A stretch of 64,000 nt of DNA from Pseudomonas sp. 6D_7.1_Bac1 (GTDB lineage Bacteria; Pseudomonadota; Gammaproteobacteria; Pseudomonadales; Pseudomonadaceae), in the NCBI RefSeq assembly GCF_025465945.1, contig NZ_JANLNW010000035.1, forward strand, positions 1 to 64,000. The letters run 5' to 3'. Each line of letters opens with the position of its first letter. Within the stretch, counting starts at the first letter, position 1. The notes under the pieces are model-generated. The model was given only the letters and a program-made list of their open reading frames with translations. It was not told where the DNA came from and made no database searches. The position numbers and the translations under genes are program-made. This document shows positions 1 to 8,069 of this stretch, in pieces.

Positions 1-1015
1 CTACCTTCTCGGACTTGCCGTCATAACGCTTGCGCCATTCGGTGAGGATCTCGTCGCGGTTTTTCGAGGCCCAGGCGAAGTCGTTCTTGATCAGGCGTTG
101 CTCGTAGTCGGCCGGCAGCTCGGTTTGCGGCTTGGCGATGCCAGGCTGGGCGAGTACCGCGAAGTTTTCCTTGTACAGCTCCATGGCCGCCGGGCTTGCG
201 GAGAAGTCGGCGAGTTTCTTCGCAGCGTCTTCATGTGGCGTGCCCTTGATCACGGCGGTGGCTTCGATTTCCCAGCCCAGGCCTTCTTTCGGCAGGATGA
301 TGTCCAGCGGCGCGCCCTGGCGCTTCAACTGCACGGCCGGGTATTCGAAGGAGATGCCGATCGGGAATTCGCCGGAAGCGGCCAGCTTGCACGGCTTGGA
401 ACCGGAGTGAACGTACTGGCCGATGTTCTGGTGCAGCGCGTCCATGTACTGCCAGCCCTGCTTCTCGCCGAAGGTTTGCAACCAGGCGCTGACATCAAGG
501 AAGCCTGTGCCGGACGAGGCCGGGTTCGGCATGACGATTTTGCCTTTGTATTCAGGCTTGGTCAGGTCCTGCCAGCTCACCGGTTTGGTCAGGCCTTGTT
601 TCTCGGCTTCGACAGTGTTGAAGCAAATAGTCGCGGCCCAAACGTCCATGCCAACCCAGGCTGGCGGGTTGGCGGCATCGCGGTAGTTGCTGCCGATCTT
701 GCCGAGGTCTTTCGGCGCATAGCTTTGCAGCATGCCTTGCTGGTCGAGGATCGCCAGGCTGGATGCGGCCAGGCCCCAGACTGCATCAGCCTGAGGGCGG
801 GCTTTTTCGGCCAGCAGTTTGGCGGTGATGATCCCGGTGGAATCACGCACCCACTTGATCTCGACGTCCGGGTTGGCCTTTTCGAACGCCACTTTGTAGG
901 ACGTCAGTTGCTCGGCTTCGAGGGCGGTGTACACGGTCAGTTCGGTTTTCGCAGCAAAGGCGTTCATGCTGAAAGCAGTGAGGACAGCAGCGGCAAGAGC
1001 CAAGGGCTTGAACAT
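1..1015 (-). CDS. 2-aminoethylphosphonate ABC transporter substrate-binding protein (3' end cut by window)
   Basis: Periplasmic binding protein of a phosphonate importer. The start ATG lies at 1013-1015 behind an AAGGAA-type ribosome site. The first 21 residues form a signal peptide (hydrophobic core, cleavage after NAFA). The mature part begins KTELTVYTALEAEQ and has the features of iron/phosphonate-type extracellular solute-binding proteins. 338 codons are visible with no stop; the frame runs off the left edge. The next two genes are a fused double permease and an ATPase, the gene set of the putative 2-aminoethylphosphonate transporters of pseudomonads. The substrate rests on family resemblance and on this gene order; an Fe3+ or other small-anion binding protein is the main alternative. 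Confidence 0.82.
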   Translation of the reverse strand, partial: MFKPLALAAAVLTAFSMNAFAAKTELTVYTALEAEQLTSYKVAFEKANPDVEIKWVRDSTGIITAKLLAEKARPQADAVWGLAASSLAILDQQGMLQSYAPKDLGKIGSNYRDAANPPAWVGMDVWAATICFNTVEAEKQGLTKPVSWQDLTKPEYKGKIVMPNPASSGTGFLDVSAWLQTFGEKQGWQYMDALHQNIGQYVHSGSKPCKLAASGEFPIGISFEYPAVQLKRQGAPLDIILPKEGLGWEIEATAVIKGTPHEDAAKKLADFSASPAAMELYKENFAVLAQPGIAKPQTELPADYEQRLIKNDFAWASKNRDEILTEWRKRYDGKSEKV

Positions 1016-1077
1016 GGTGCGGTTCCTTTTAAGTGCGGATCAGAGTGCTGTTTGTGGGGGTGAGTGTGTGAGCGGGA

Positions 1078-2802
1078 TCAGTTGCCAGGCGCGGTTTGCC
1101 GCCAGGCCTGGGAGCGGCGCAGCAACCCGCGCGAAGCCCAGGCCAGCAGCAGGGAAACGCCCGCCGAGGTGAACAGAATCAGGGTCGACATGGCGGCCGC
1201 GCCGCCGACGTTGCCGGCGTCGTCCATGTTCAGTACCGCCACCGCCGCGAGGATGGTGTCGGGGCTGTAGAGGAAGATCGCCGCCGACACCGTGGTCATC
1301 GCCGAGACGAACAGGTAGCGCACGATATCCAGCAGCGCCGGCAGGCAAATCGGTACCGTGACGCGCAGGTAGTGGCGGTACAGCGGCGCCTTGAGCGACA
1401 GCGCGGCGGCTTCGAACTCGGCGTCGAGTTGACGCAGCGCGGTAGTGGCGGTCATTTGCGCGGTGGTCAAATAGTGAGCAATGGTGCAGACCACCAGCAA
1501 GGTCATGGTTCCGTAGAACACGTGCAACGGGTTGCCGGTCAGGTTGAAGAAGAACACGTAGCCCAGGCCCAGCACCAACCCCGGGACCGCCATCGGCACG
1601 AAGCTGAGCATGCGTAGTGCCAGGTTCAAGCCGCGCTGGCCACGGGTTTTCTCCATCAGATAGGCGCCGGTGAAAATCAAACCGCTACCGATCAACACCG
1701 TGCACAAGGCCATCTTCACGCTGTTGCCGTAGGCCAGCCAGCCACCACCGGCGGTGTCGCCGAACTGATAGTGATTCAGCGACAGCGACAGGTTGTACGG
1801 CCAGAACTTCACCAGCGACGAGTACACCGCCATGCCGAACACCAGCAGCAGCGCGGCACAGATCAGCAATACGATGCTCAGGTAGCAACCGTCCCGCAGC
1901 CGCGACGGTGCCGGTTGGAAGACTTGTGCCCGACCGCTCATGGAGTCGCCATGACGACGGCGCAACCAGGCGTCGACACCGAAGCTGAACAGTGCCGGCA
2001 GCAGCAGAACCATGCCGATCAGTGCGCCGCGACCGAATTGCTGCTGGCCGACCACGGCCTTGTAGGCTTCTAGCGCCAGCACTTGATAGTCGCCACCGAC
2101 CACCACCGGCACACCGAAATCGGTGATGGTCAGGGTGAACACCAGGCAGAACGCGGCGAACACTGCTTGCCGGGTCGCCGGCCAGGTGATGCTGCGAAAG
2201 GCCTTGGCCGGACTGGCGCCCATGCTCGACGCCGCATCGAACAAACGCGCATCCGCCAGGGACAACGCCGAGAGCAGGATCATCAAGGCGTGGGGAAAGG
2301 TGTAAATCACTTCACCGAGGACAATGCCCCAGAAGCCGTAAATGTTGTCCGACAGCATCCCGCGCAACATGCCCTGGTTACCGAACAGGTAGACCAACGC
2401 AATGCCCGGCAGCATCGACGGCGCCATCAACGGCAGCAGCGACATGCCACGCCAGATGGCCTTGCCGGGAATCAGTGTGCGTTGCAGCGCGTAGGCAAAC
2501 AGATAAGCCAGCGGTACGACGATGGCCGCGACGCTGAGGGAAACTTTCAGGCTATTGCCCAGCAACCAGTGGAAGTTGTCGCTGGTCAGCAGTTCCCGGG
2601 CGGCAACTAATCCACCGCCCTGCCCGGCGTCGCTGCTGAAGCCGCGCCAGAAGATCGCCAGCAGCGGCATCAATACCGCGACGCTGAGCAGGCACAACAG
2701 CAACACCTTGCCGCCGACCACAAACACCCGGTCGCCAATCTCGGCACGGGATGTCCGCCGAACCTGCTTGTGCGGTATCGGCAGCGCGATCTGCGTGCTC
2801 AT
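1078..2802 (-). CDS. 2-aminoethylphosphonate ABC transporter permease (two fused permease domains)
   Basis: Inner-membrane permease of 574 residues made of two binding-protein-dependent permease domains in tandem, about residues 30-290 and 310-565, each with roughly six membrane segments. Each half has its own ATPase-contact (EAA) loop: the first around SSMGASPAKAFRSITWP, the second around EAAALSLKAPLYRHYL. One polypeptide can therefore replace a permease heterodimer, as in FbpB-like systems. Its ATG overlaps the stop of the upstream ATPase gene by one base, and 62 bases separate it from the binding-protein gene downstream, so the three genes form one operon read leftwards. Confidence 0.85.
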   Translation of the reverse strand: MSTQIALPIPHKQVRRTSRAEIGDRVFVVGGKVLLLCLLSVAVLMPLLAIFWRGFSSDAGQGGGLVAARELLTSDNFHWLLGNSLKVSLSVAAIVVPLAYLFAYALQRTLIPGKAIWRGMSLLPLMAPSMLPGIALVYLFGNQGMLRGMLSDNIYGFWGIVLGEVIYTFPHALMILLSALSLADARLFDAASSMGASPAKAFRSITWPATRQAVFAAFCLVFTLTITDFGVPVVVGGDYQVLALEAYKAVVGQQQFGRGALIGMVLLLPALFSFGVDAWLRRRHGDSMSGRAQVFQPAPSRLRDGCYLSIVLLICAALLLVFGMAVYSSLVKFWPYNLSLSLNHYQFGDTAGGGWLAYGNSVKMALCTVLIGSGLIFTGAYLMEKTRGQRGLNLALRMLSFVPMAVPGLVLGLGYVFFFNLTGNPLHVFYGTMTLLVVCTIAHYLTTAQMTATTALRQLDAEFEAAALSLKAPLYRHYLRVTVPICLPALLDIVRYLFVSAMTTVSAAIFLYSPDTILAAVAVLNMDDAGNVGGAAAMSTLILFTSAGVSLLLAWASRGLLRRSQAWRQTAPGN

Positions 2803-3878
2803 CAGGCAAACACCTGCAAGCTGCGCGGTGGCAAGGCGACCATGATGTCCTGCGCGCCAAGGCGCGGCATGGCTTCAGGCGCCAGCTCAGCGAGCAGCGC
2901 ATGACCCGGCAGTTGGTTGAGCTCGAAGCTCATCCGGCAGCGATTGCCCAAGAAGGTGATTTCACGAACCTTGGCCGGGAACAGATTTTCCTCATGCACC
3001 GGTGGGTTGACGTTGATCGCCTCCGGGCGGCAGAAGAGTCGGCCCGAAGCGGCTTTGCCGGAGTTGTCGGCCAGCCGCACATTCATCCCGCCGACCTGCG
3101 CATGGCTGTCGCTGTTGCGCTGGAACGGCAGCCAGTTGCCCTGCCCGACGAACTCGGCGACGAACGGCGTGGCCGGTCGGTTGTAGATTTCCTGGGGCGT
3201 GGCGTACTGCTCGACCTTGCCGTTGTTCATCACGGCGATACGGTCGGCCATCAGCATGGCCTCGTCCTGGTTGTGAGTAACCATCAAGGTGGTGATGCCG
3301 AGGTTGCGCTGCAATTGGCGCAACTCGGTACACAGATGCTCGCGAACCCGGGCGTCGAGGGCCGACATCGGCTCATCCAGCAGCAGCAACGACGGTGCCG
3401 GCGCCAAAGCCCGGGCCAGCGCCACGCGCTGTTGCTGACCGCCGGACAATTGACCGGGGTATTTCTTTTCGCTGCCGATCAGGCCCACCAGTTCGAGCAT
3501 TTGCGCCACGCGCTTGCGCACTTCATCGCGGCCACTGCCGGCCAGGCCGTAGGCAATGTTGGCTTCGACGGTGAGGTTGGGGAACAGCGCGTAGGACTGG
3601 AACAGAATGCCGTAGTCCCGAGCCTGTGGTGCCAGCAAGGAAACATCCCGATCACCGAGGTACAACTCGCCACGGTCCTGGCGCTCGAGGCCGGCGATGC
3701 AACGCAGCAAGGTGGTTTTGCCGCAGCCGGAAGGCCCGAGCAGGCACACCAGTTCGCCAGCAGCGACATCCAGCGAAACGTTATCCAGCGCAGTGAAGGC
3801 GCCGAAGCGTTTCTCGATACCGCGCACCTTCATCGGCGCACCTGGAAAGACCTGGGCAGTTGCGTTCGGGTTGTTCAT
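2802..3878 (-). CDS. 2-aminoethylphosphonate ABC transporter ATP-binding protein
   Basis: Cytoplasmic ATPase of 358 residues that energises the importer. Walker A is GPSGCGKT at about residues 48-55, the ABC signature is LSGGQQQR, and Walker B is LLLLDEPMSALD followed by the switch histidine in MVTHNQDE. After about residue 240 there is a TOBE-like C-terminal region, as in the PotA/FbpC class. First gene of the operon; its TGA overlaps the permease ATG. The region upstream (3879-4100) carries a REP pair and separates it from a LysR gene in the same orientation. Confidence 0.87.
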   Translation of the reverse strand: MNNPNATAQVFPGAPMKVRGIEKRFGAFTALDNVSLDVAAGELVCLLGPSGCGKTTLLRCIAGLERQDRGELYLGDRDVSLLAPQARDYGILFQSYALFPNLTVEANIAYGLAGSGRDEVRKRVAQMLELVGLIGSEKKYPGQLSGGQQQRVALARALAPAPSLLLLDEPMSALDARVREHLCTELRQLQRNLGITTLMVTHNQDEAMLMADRIAVMNNGKVEQYATPQEIYNRPATPFVAEFVGQGNWLPFQRNSDSHAQVGGMNVRLADNSGKAASGRLFCRPEAINVNPPVHEENLFPAKVREITFLGNRCRMSFELNQLPGHALLAELAPEAMPRLGAQDIMVALPPRSLQVFA

Positions 3879-4010
3879 GGACGGACCTCATCAAGCAGAT
3901 GAAGGTCATCCTAGGTTTGTAATGCGTCCGTCATGTGGCAGTGAGGCAAAAACGGCCGATAGTGGTATTCGGGGATTTGGGTTCAAGTCATGCGTAGCGT
4001 GAACTGGCGC

Positions 4011-4076
4011 CATCGCGAGCAGGCTCGCTCCCACAGTTGACCGCATTCCCCTGTGGGAGCGAGCCTGCTCGCGATG
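4011..4076. repeat. REPIN (paired REP hairpins)
   Basis: Two inverted copies of the REP core (one arm reads GAGCAGGCTCGCTCCCACA) separated by 16 bases. Each copy folds on its own through GCGAGCNNGCTCGC, and the two pair with each other. The spacer is much shorter than in the other copies of the window. It lies between the phosphonate ATPase gene and the LysR gene. Confidence 0.93.
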
Positions 4077-4100
4077 AGGCCCATGCAGGCAATGGAGATC

Positions 4101-4964
4101 TCAGGCTGGAGCCATTTCCTGCGCCAACCCAAGAAACGCTGCCGGCAGGCGTGCACCTTTGCGCTCTTTGAGGCAGTAGAGGTATTCGGGGATCTGCGGG
4201 GCGTTTTCCAGGGTCAGTACCCGCAATTGCGGGTCATGGGGCACTTCCTGGCGGGCGATGATGCTGATGCCGATGTTGCGCAGCACCGCTTCACGGATCG
4301 ACTCACGGCTGCCGATCTCCAGCAGCGGGCCGAAATCCACTCCGGCACTCGCCAACAACTCTTCAGTCAGGCGACGAGTGGTCGAACCGGGTTCACGCAT
4401 CAGCAAGGTATGCCCGACCAGCGCACTCAGCGGCACATGATCATGCACCGCCAGCGGATGGTTGCGGTGCACCGCAAGCACCAGCGGGTCGCTGCCCAGC
4501 ACGCGGCGAATCAACCGCGAGTCTTCAAGCAACTGCGATGACGCGGCGATGTCGACCCGGTATTCCTCAAGGGATTCGAGCACCTGCTGGGAGTTGCCGA
4601 TTTCTACCGACACCTCCACGTGCGGCAAGCGCTCGCGAAAAGTCTTCACCAGGTCGAGGATGTAATACGGCGCGGTGGCGGCGATGCGCAATGCGCCCTG
4701 GACCTGACCGCTGTTGCGCAGGAAGAACTCGATATCGGCCTCCTGCTGCAACAACGTTTTGACCATCGGCAGCAACCGTGCGCCGTCCTCGCTGACCGTC
4801 AGCCGACGCCCGCCGCGATAGAACAGTTCAACCGAGTACTGGCTTTCCAGATGACGAATCTGAGTCGTCACTGTGGGTTGGCTCAGGCCGAGCTTTTTCG
4901 CCGCCAGGGTGATGCTCCCCAAACGCGCGACCATGTAAAAAGCCTTCAGCTCGGCACTCAGCAC
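4101..4964 (-). CDS. LysR-family transcriptional regulator
   Basis: DNA-binding regulator of 287 residues. The N-terminal winged helix-turn-helix includes SITLAAKKLGLSQPTVTTQI (residues about 17-36); a LysR substrate-binding domain fills about 90-285. It sits directly upstream of the phosphonate importer operon and in the same direction, which suggests local control, but no operator was identified. The best start is a GTG at 4962-4964, fitting the MLSAELKAFYMVARLG opening usual for this group. No Shine-Dalgarno sequence precedes it: the bases just 5' of the GTG are the terminal repeat of the element at 4966-5235, so an insertion appears to have replaced the native leader. Confidence 0.85.
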   Translation of the reverse strand: MLSAELKAFYMVARLGSITLAAKKLGLSQPTVTTQIRHLESQYSVELFYRGGRRLTVSEDGARLLPMVKTLLQQEADIEFFLRNSGQVQGALRIAATAPYYILDLVKTFRERLPHVEVSVEIGNSQQVLESLEEYRVDIAASSQLLEDSRLIRRVLGSDPLVLAVHRNHPLAVHDHVPLSALVGHTLLMREPGSTTRRLTEELLASAGVDFGPLLEIGSRESIREAVLRNIGISIIARQEVPHDPQLRVLTLENAPQIPEYLYCLKERKGARLPAAFLGLAQEMAPA

Positions 4965-5003
4965 TTAGGGGGCGCTCTCAATTAGTTTCCTCATCGCGTT
5001 GTC

Positions 5004-5092
5004 GCCTTAAAGCGGGCCAGGCAAGGCGCAGGCCGCTGGTAATGGTTGTTCCCTTTCCAAGGCCTGCAACGCAGCCTGGCCCGCTTTAAGGC
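5004..5092. repeat. Hairpin module A of the MITE-like element
   Basis: A perfect 19-base stem, GCCTTAAAGCGGGCCAGGC at 5004-5022 with its complement at 5074-5092. It is extended outside by GTTGT/ACAAC with one bulged base. Inside the loop GCAGGCC (5028-5034) pairs with GGCCTGC (5061-5067). The boxes AAGGCGC and AACGCA flank the loop just inside the stem. Confidence 0.8.
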
Positions 5093-5111
5093 ACAACCCG
5101 AAGGGCCGGGC

Positions 5112-5196
5112 CTGCTGTTGTGCAGGGCTGCGTTGCTCGAAGCTTATTTGGAATGACCAAACCACGCTACTCGCGCCTTGCCCTGCACAACAGCAG
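5112..5196. repeat. Hairpin module B of the MITE-like element (inverted relative to A)
   Basis: A perfect 17-base stem, CTGCTGTTGTGCAGGGC at 5112-5128 with its complement at 5180-5196. It extends outwards as CCGGG/CCCGG after one mismatch. On the complementary strand the boxes just inside the stem are GGCAAGGCGC and AACGCAGCC, the same as in module A, while the stem arms and the central loop are unrelated. Confidence 0.8.
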
Positions 5197-5248
5197 ACCC
5201 GGCGCGGTGTGGAAACTAATTGAGAACACCCCCTAACCCTCGCATCGA

Positions 5249-7534
5249 TTATTTGCGCAACAGGCGCAGACCGTTGAACACCACCAGCAGGGCCACGCCC
5301 ATGTCGGCAAATACCGCCATCCACATGGTGGCGAGACCCACGAAGGTTACCCCAAGAAAGATCGCCTTGATGATCAATGCCAACGCGATATTTTGCGTGA
5401 GGATATTCGAGGTCTGCCGCGACAAGCGGATAAACGCTGGTATTTTGCGAAGATCGTCGTCCATCAGGGCGACATCGGCGGTTTCAATCGCGGTATCGGT
5501 GCCGGCGGCGGCCATGGCGAAACCGATCTGCGCACGGGCCAGCGCCGGCGCATCGTTGATGCCATCGCCCACCATGCCGACCCGATGACCTTGGGCGTAC
5601 AAGGTTTCGATGGCTTTGAGCTTGTCGGTCGGCAGCAGGTCGCCTTGCGCCTGATCGATGCCCACCTGGGCGGCAATCGCCCGAGCGGTATGCGGGTTGT
5701 CGCCGGTCAGCATCAAGGTCTTGATGCCCAGCTCATGCAGCTGCTGGATGGCCTCACGGCTGGACGCCTTGACCGTATCGGCCACCGCGAACAGCGCCAG
5801 GGGGCCAGAACTATCAAGCAACAGCACCACGGTCTTGCCCTGCTCTTCGAGGGCAAACAGTTTTTCTTCCAGGGCTGGCGAGCACAGGCCCAGCTCTTCC
5901 ACCAAGCGATGGTTACCCAGGTGGTAAACCTGACCATTGATCTCACCGCGCACACCACGGCCGGCCAGCGCTTCGAAGTTATCCACAGCGAGCAGCGTCA
6001 GCTGTTTATCCACAGCCGCGTTGGCGATGGCCAGTGAGACCGGGTGATCCGAACGCCCGGCGAGGCTCGCAGCCAGAACTTGTGCGGTGCTTTCAACCGT
6101 TGGCTCCAAAGACAGGTAGTCGGTCTGCACCGGTTTGCCATGGGTGATGGTGCCGGTCTTGTCCAGCGCCAGGTAATCCAGCTTGTGCCCGCCCTCCAGG
6201 TACACACCGCCCTTGATCAGAATACCTTTGCGCGCCGCAGCCGCCAGGCCGCTGACGATGGTCACCGGGGTGGAAATCACCAGTGCGCAGGGGCACGCCA
6301 CCACCAGCAGCACCAGTGCGCGGTAGATCCAGTCGAACCAGGCCGCGCCCATGAACAGTGGCGGGATGAGTGCCACGGCCAAGGCGAAGATAAACACCAC
6401 CGGCGTGTAGATTTTCGAGAAGCGGTCGACGAAGCGTTGGGTCGGCGCCCGCGCGCCCTGGGCGGCTTCCACGGCATGAATGATCCGCGCCAGGGTCGAG
6501 TTGTTGGCGGCGGCGGTCACTTTGAATTCCAGGGAACCGGCCTGGTTGATGGTCCCGGCGAAGACTTTGTCGCCGACGGTTTTCTCGACGGGCAGGCTTT
6601 CACCGGTGATCGGCGCCTGGTCGATGGTCGAGCTGCCGGACAGCACTTCGCCATCCAGGCCTACACGCTCACCGGGACGAACCCGCACTCGCGCACCCAA
6701 CTCGATGCTTTTAACGTCCTGCTCGAGCCAGCTGCCGTCGGCCTGCTGCACGGTAGCTTGCTCGGGAGTCATCTGCATCAGACCGCTGATGGCATGGCGC
6801 GCGCGGTCCAGGGATTTGGCTTCGATCAACTCGGCCACGGTAAACAGGAACATCACCATCGCCGCTTCCGGCCATTGGCCGATCAGCACAGCACCGGTCA
6901 CCGCGATGCTCATCAGCGCGTTGATGTTCAGGTTGAGGTTCTTCAGGGCGATCCAGCCCTTTTTGTAGGTGCCCAAACCACCGCTGAGGATCGAAATCAA
7001 CGCAACGATGGCCACCACCCAGGTCGGCGCGGCGTTGGTGAAGTGAATCACTTCGGCCGCCAAGGCACCGATACCCGACAGCGCCAATGGCCACCAGGGT
7101 TTTTTCACCGGTGCCGGACTGGCTTGCGCATCCGCGCCCTGCTCAATGGGTTCGGCCAACATGCCGATGGACTTGATGGCGTCGATGATCGGCGCGGTGC
7201 TCGGCAGGTCGTGGGTCACGCCCAGTACGCGGTTGATCAGGTTGAATTCCAGTTGCTGCACACCCGTAAGCTTGCCCAGTTTGTTCTGGATCAGCGTCTG
7301 CTCGGTCGGGCAGTCCATGGCGTCGATGCGGAAACGGCTCAGGCGCGCGCCGTCGGTCGGCGTTTCACTGAGCTTGATCACTGAAGGTGCTGCGGCGCTG
7401 GAACAGCAAGCGCCGCCGTGACTGGCGTGATCATGCTTGTGAACCGGCTTAAGCTTTGGCTCGTGGCTGTGATCGTGATCGTGATCGTGATCGTGATCAG
7501 CGTGGGGTTTGTGGGTGTGCAGGGAATCGCTCAT
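5249..7534 (-). CDS. cadA: Heavy-metal translocating P-type ATPase (Cd/Zn/Pb efflux)
   Basis: Inner-membrane efflux ATPase of 761 residues exporting Cd2+, Zn2+ and probably Pb2+. Domains in order: a His/Asp-rich N-terminal tail with an HD repeat and a CC pair (residues about 7-55), a metal-binding domain with MDCPTE, membrane helices, the transport-site motif CPCALVIS, the phosphorylation motif DKTGT, the SDHP motif typical of metal P-type ATPases, and GDGINDAP. The ATG at 7532-7534 is chosen because the frame upstream runs through the CadR-type promoter. Divergent from cadR, which should activate it through the operator at 7566-7596. Confidence 0.93.
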   Translation of the reverse strand: MSDSLHTHKPHADHDHDHDHDHSHEPKLKPVHKHDHASHGGACCSSAAAPSVIKLSETPTDGARLSRFRIDAMDCPTEQTLIQNKLGKLTGVQQLEFNLINRVLGVTHDLPSTAPIIDAIKSIGMLAEPIEQGADAQASPAPVKKPWWPLALSGIGALAAEVIHFTNAAPTWVVAIVALISILSGGLGTYKKGWIALKNLNLNINALMSIAVTGAVLIGQWPEAAMVMFLFTVAELIEAKSLDRARHAISGLMQMTPEQATVQQADGSWLEQDVKSIELGARVRVRPGERVGLDGEVLSGSSTIDQAPITGESLPVEKTVGDKVFAGTINQAGSLEFKVTAAANNSTLARIIHAVEAAQGARAPTQRFVDRFSKIYTPVVFIFALAVALIPPLFMGAAWFDWIYRALVLLVVACPCALVISTPVTIVSGLAAAARKGILIKGGVYLEGGHKLDYLALDKTGTITHGKPVQTDYLSLEPTVESTAQVLAASLAGRSDHPVSLAIANAAVDKQLTLLAVDNFEALAGRGVRGEINGQVYHLGNHRLVEELGLCSPALEEKLFALEEQGKTVVLLLDSSGPLALFAVADTVKASSREAIQQLHELGIKTLMLTGDNPHTARAIAAQVGIDQAQGDLLPTDKLKAIETLYAQGHRVGMVGDGINDAPALARAQIGFAMAAAGTDTAIETADVALMDDDLRKIPAFIRLSRQTSNILTQNIALALIIKAIFLGVTFVGLATMWMAVFADMGVALLVVFNGLRLLRK
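7470..7499. repeat. In-frame hexanucleotide tandem repeat in cadA
   Basis: Five tandem TGATCR units inside the 5' part of cadA encode alternating His and Asp in the cytosolic tail. The period of six bases means that slippage would change the number of His-Asp pairs without breaking the frame. Confidence 0.85.
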
Positions 7535-7565
7535 AAGGTCGCGTCCGAAAAGGTGCCTGTTGCCA

Positions 7566-7596
7566 AGTGAACACCCTGTAGCCACTATAGGGTCAA
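7566..7596 (-). promoter_or_regulatory. CadR operator and cadA promoter
   Basis: On the minus strand TTGACC (7591-7596) and TTCACT (7566-7571) are separated by 19 bases, the over-long spacer characteristic of MerR-activated promoters. Within the spacer lies the dyad ACCCT-N11-AGGGT (7573-7593), read on the plus strand, the expected binding site of a CadR dimer. It lies between the divergent cadA and cadR starts. Confidence 0.82.
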
Positions 7597-7619
7597 GCAG
7601 CCAAACGGAGATGATTGAA

Positions 7620-8069
7620 ATGAAGATCGGTGAATTGGCGAAACTGACCGACTGCCAGGTCGAAACCATCCGTTATTACGAGCGCGAAGGTCTGTTGCCG
7701 GAACCTGCCCGCAGTGAAGGCAATTACCGCTTGTACACCCAGGCCCACACCGAACGCCTGACCTTTATCCGCAACTGCCGTACGCTGGACATGACCCTCG
7801 AAGAAATCCGCAGCCTGCTCGGCCTGCGCGACAGCCCGCAGGATCAATGCGAAAGCGTCAACGCGCTGATCGACGAGCACATCCGCCACGTCAAAGCGCG
7901 AATCGACGGTTTGCTGGCCTTGCAGACACAGTTGCTGGAGTTGCGCCAGAGCTGCAGCGAGCGGCCGGATATCGAACAGTGCGGGATTTTGCAGCAGCTG
8001 GAAGTCAGCGGTGGCGTGGTGGCGAGCGAAGCCGAGCATTCCCATGTCGGCAGAAGCCACGGGCATTAA
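7620..8069 (+). CDS. cadR: Cd(II)/Pb(II)-responsive MerR-family regulator
   Basis: Metal sensor of 149 residues that should activate cadA when Cd2+ is bound. An N-terminal MerR winged helix (KIGELAKLTDCQVETIRYYE) is followed by the dimerisation helix. Cysteines at 77, 112 and 121 correspond to the metal-binding cysteines known for P. putida CadR, and the C-terminus ends in a His-rich tail (HSHVGRSHGH) as in that protein. The ATG at 7620 matches the standard MKIGELAK start; an ATG nine bases upstream (7611) is a possible alternative. The last four bases overlap the end of the convergent MFS gene. Confidence 0.93.
   Translation: MKIGELAKLTDCQVETIRYYEREGLLPEPARSEGNYRLYTQAHTERLTFIRNCRTLDMTLEEIRSLLGLRDSPQDQCESVNALIDEHIRHVKARIDGLLALQTQLLELRQSCSERPDIEQCGILQQLEVSGGVVASEAEHSHVGRSHGH

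Larger units (their letters stand above)
4966..5235. mobile_element. MITE-like element with terminal inverted repeats and two hairpins
   Basis: About 270 bases without a plausible gene, bounded by imperfect inverted repeats. The left end reads TAGGGGGCGCTCTCAATTAG and the complement of the right end reads TAGGGGGTGTTCTCAATTAG, with identity continuing through TTTCC and into a partly conserved CA-CGCG. A TA dinucleotide is duplicated at both outer edges. Inside are two long stem-loops at 5004-5092 and 5112-5196. No transposase is encoded, so it would have to move in trans. The TA duplication would fit IS630/Tc1-type transposition, but the parent element is not recognised. Confidence 0.6.

Noticed and set aside
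5004..5196. Integron attC sites
   Set aside because: The stems lack the RYYYAAC and GTTRRRY ends in the required orientation, and no integrase or cassette genes are present.
5007..5324. A 105-codon frame across the MITE-like element
   Set aside because: It reads through both hairpins and into the end of cadA; codon use is atypical and there is no ribosome site.
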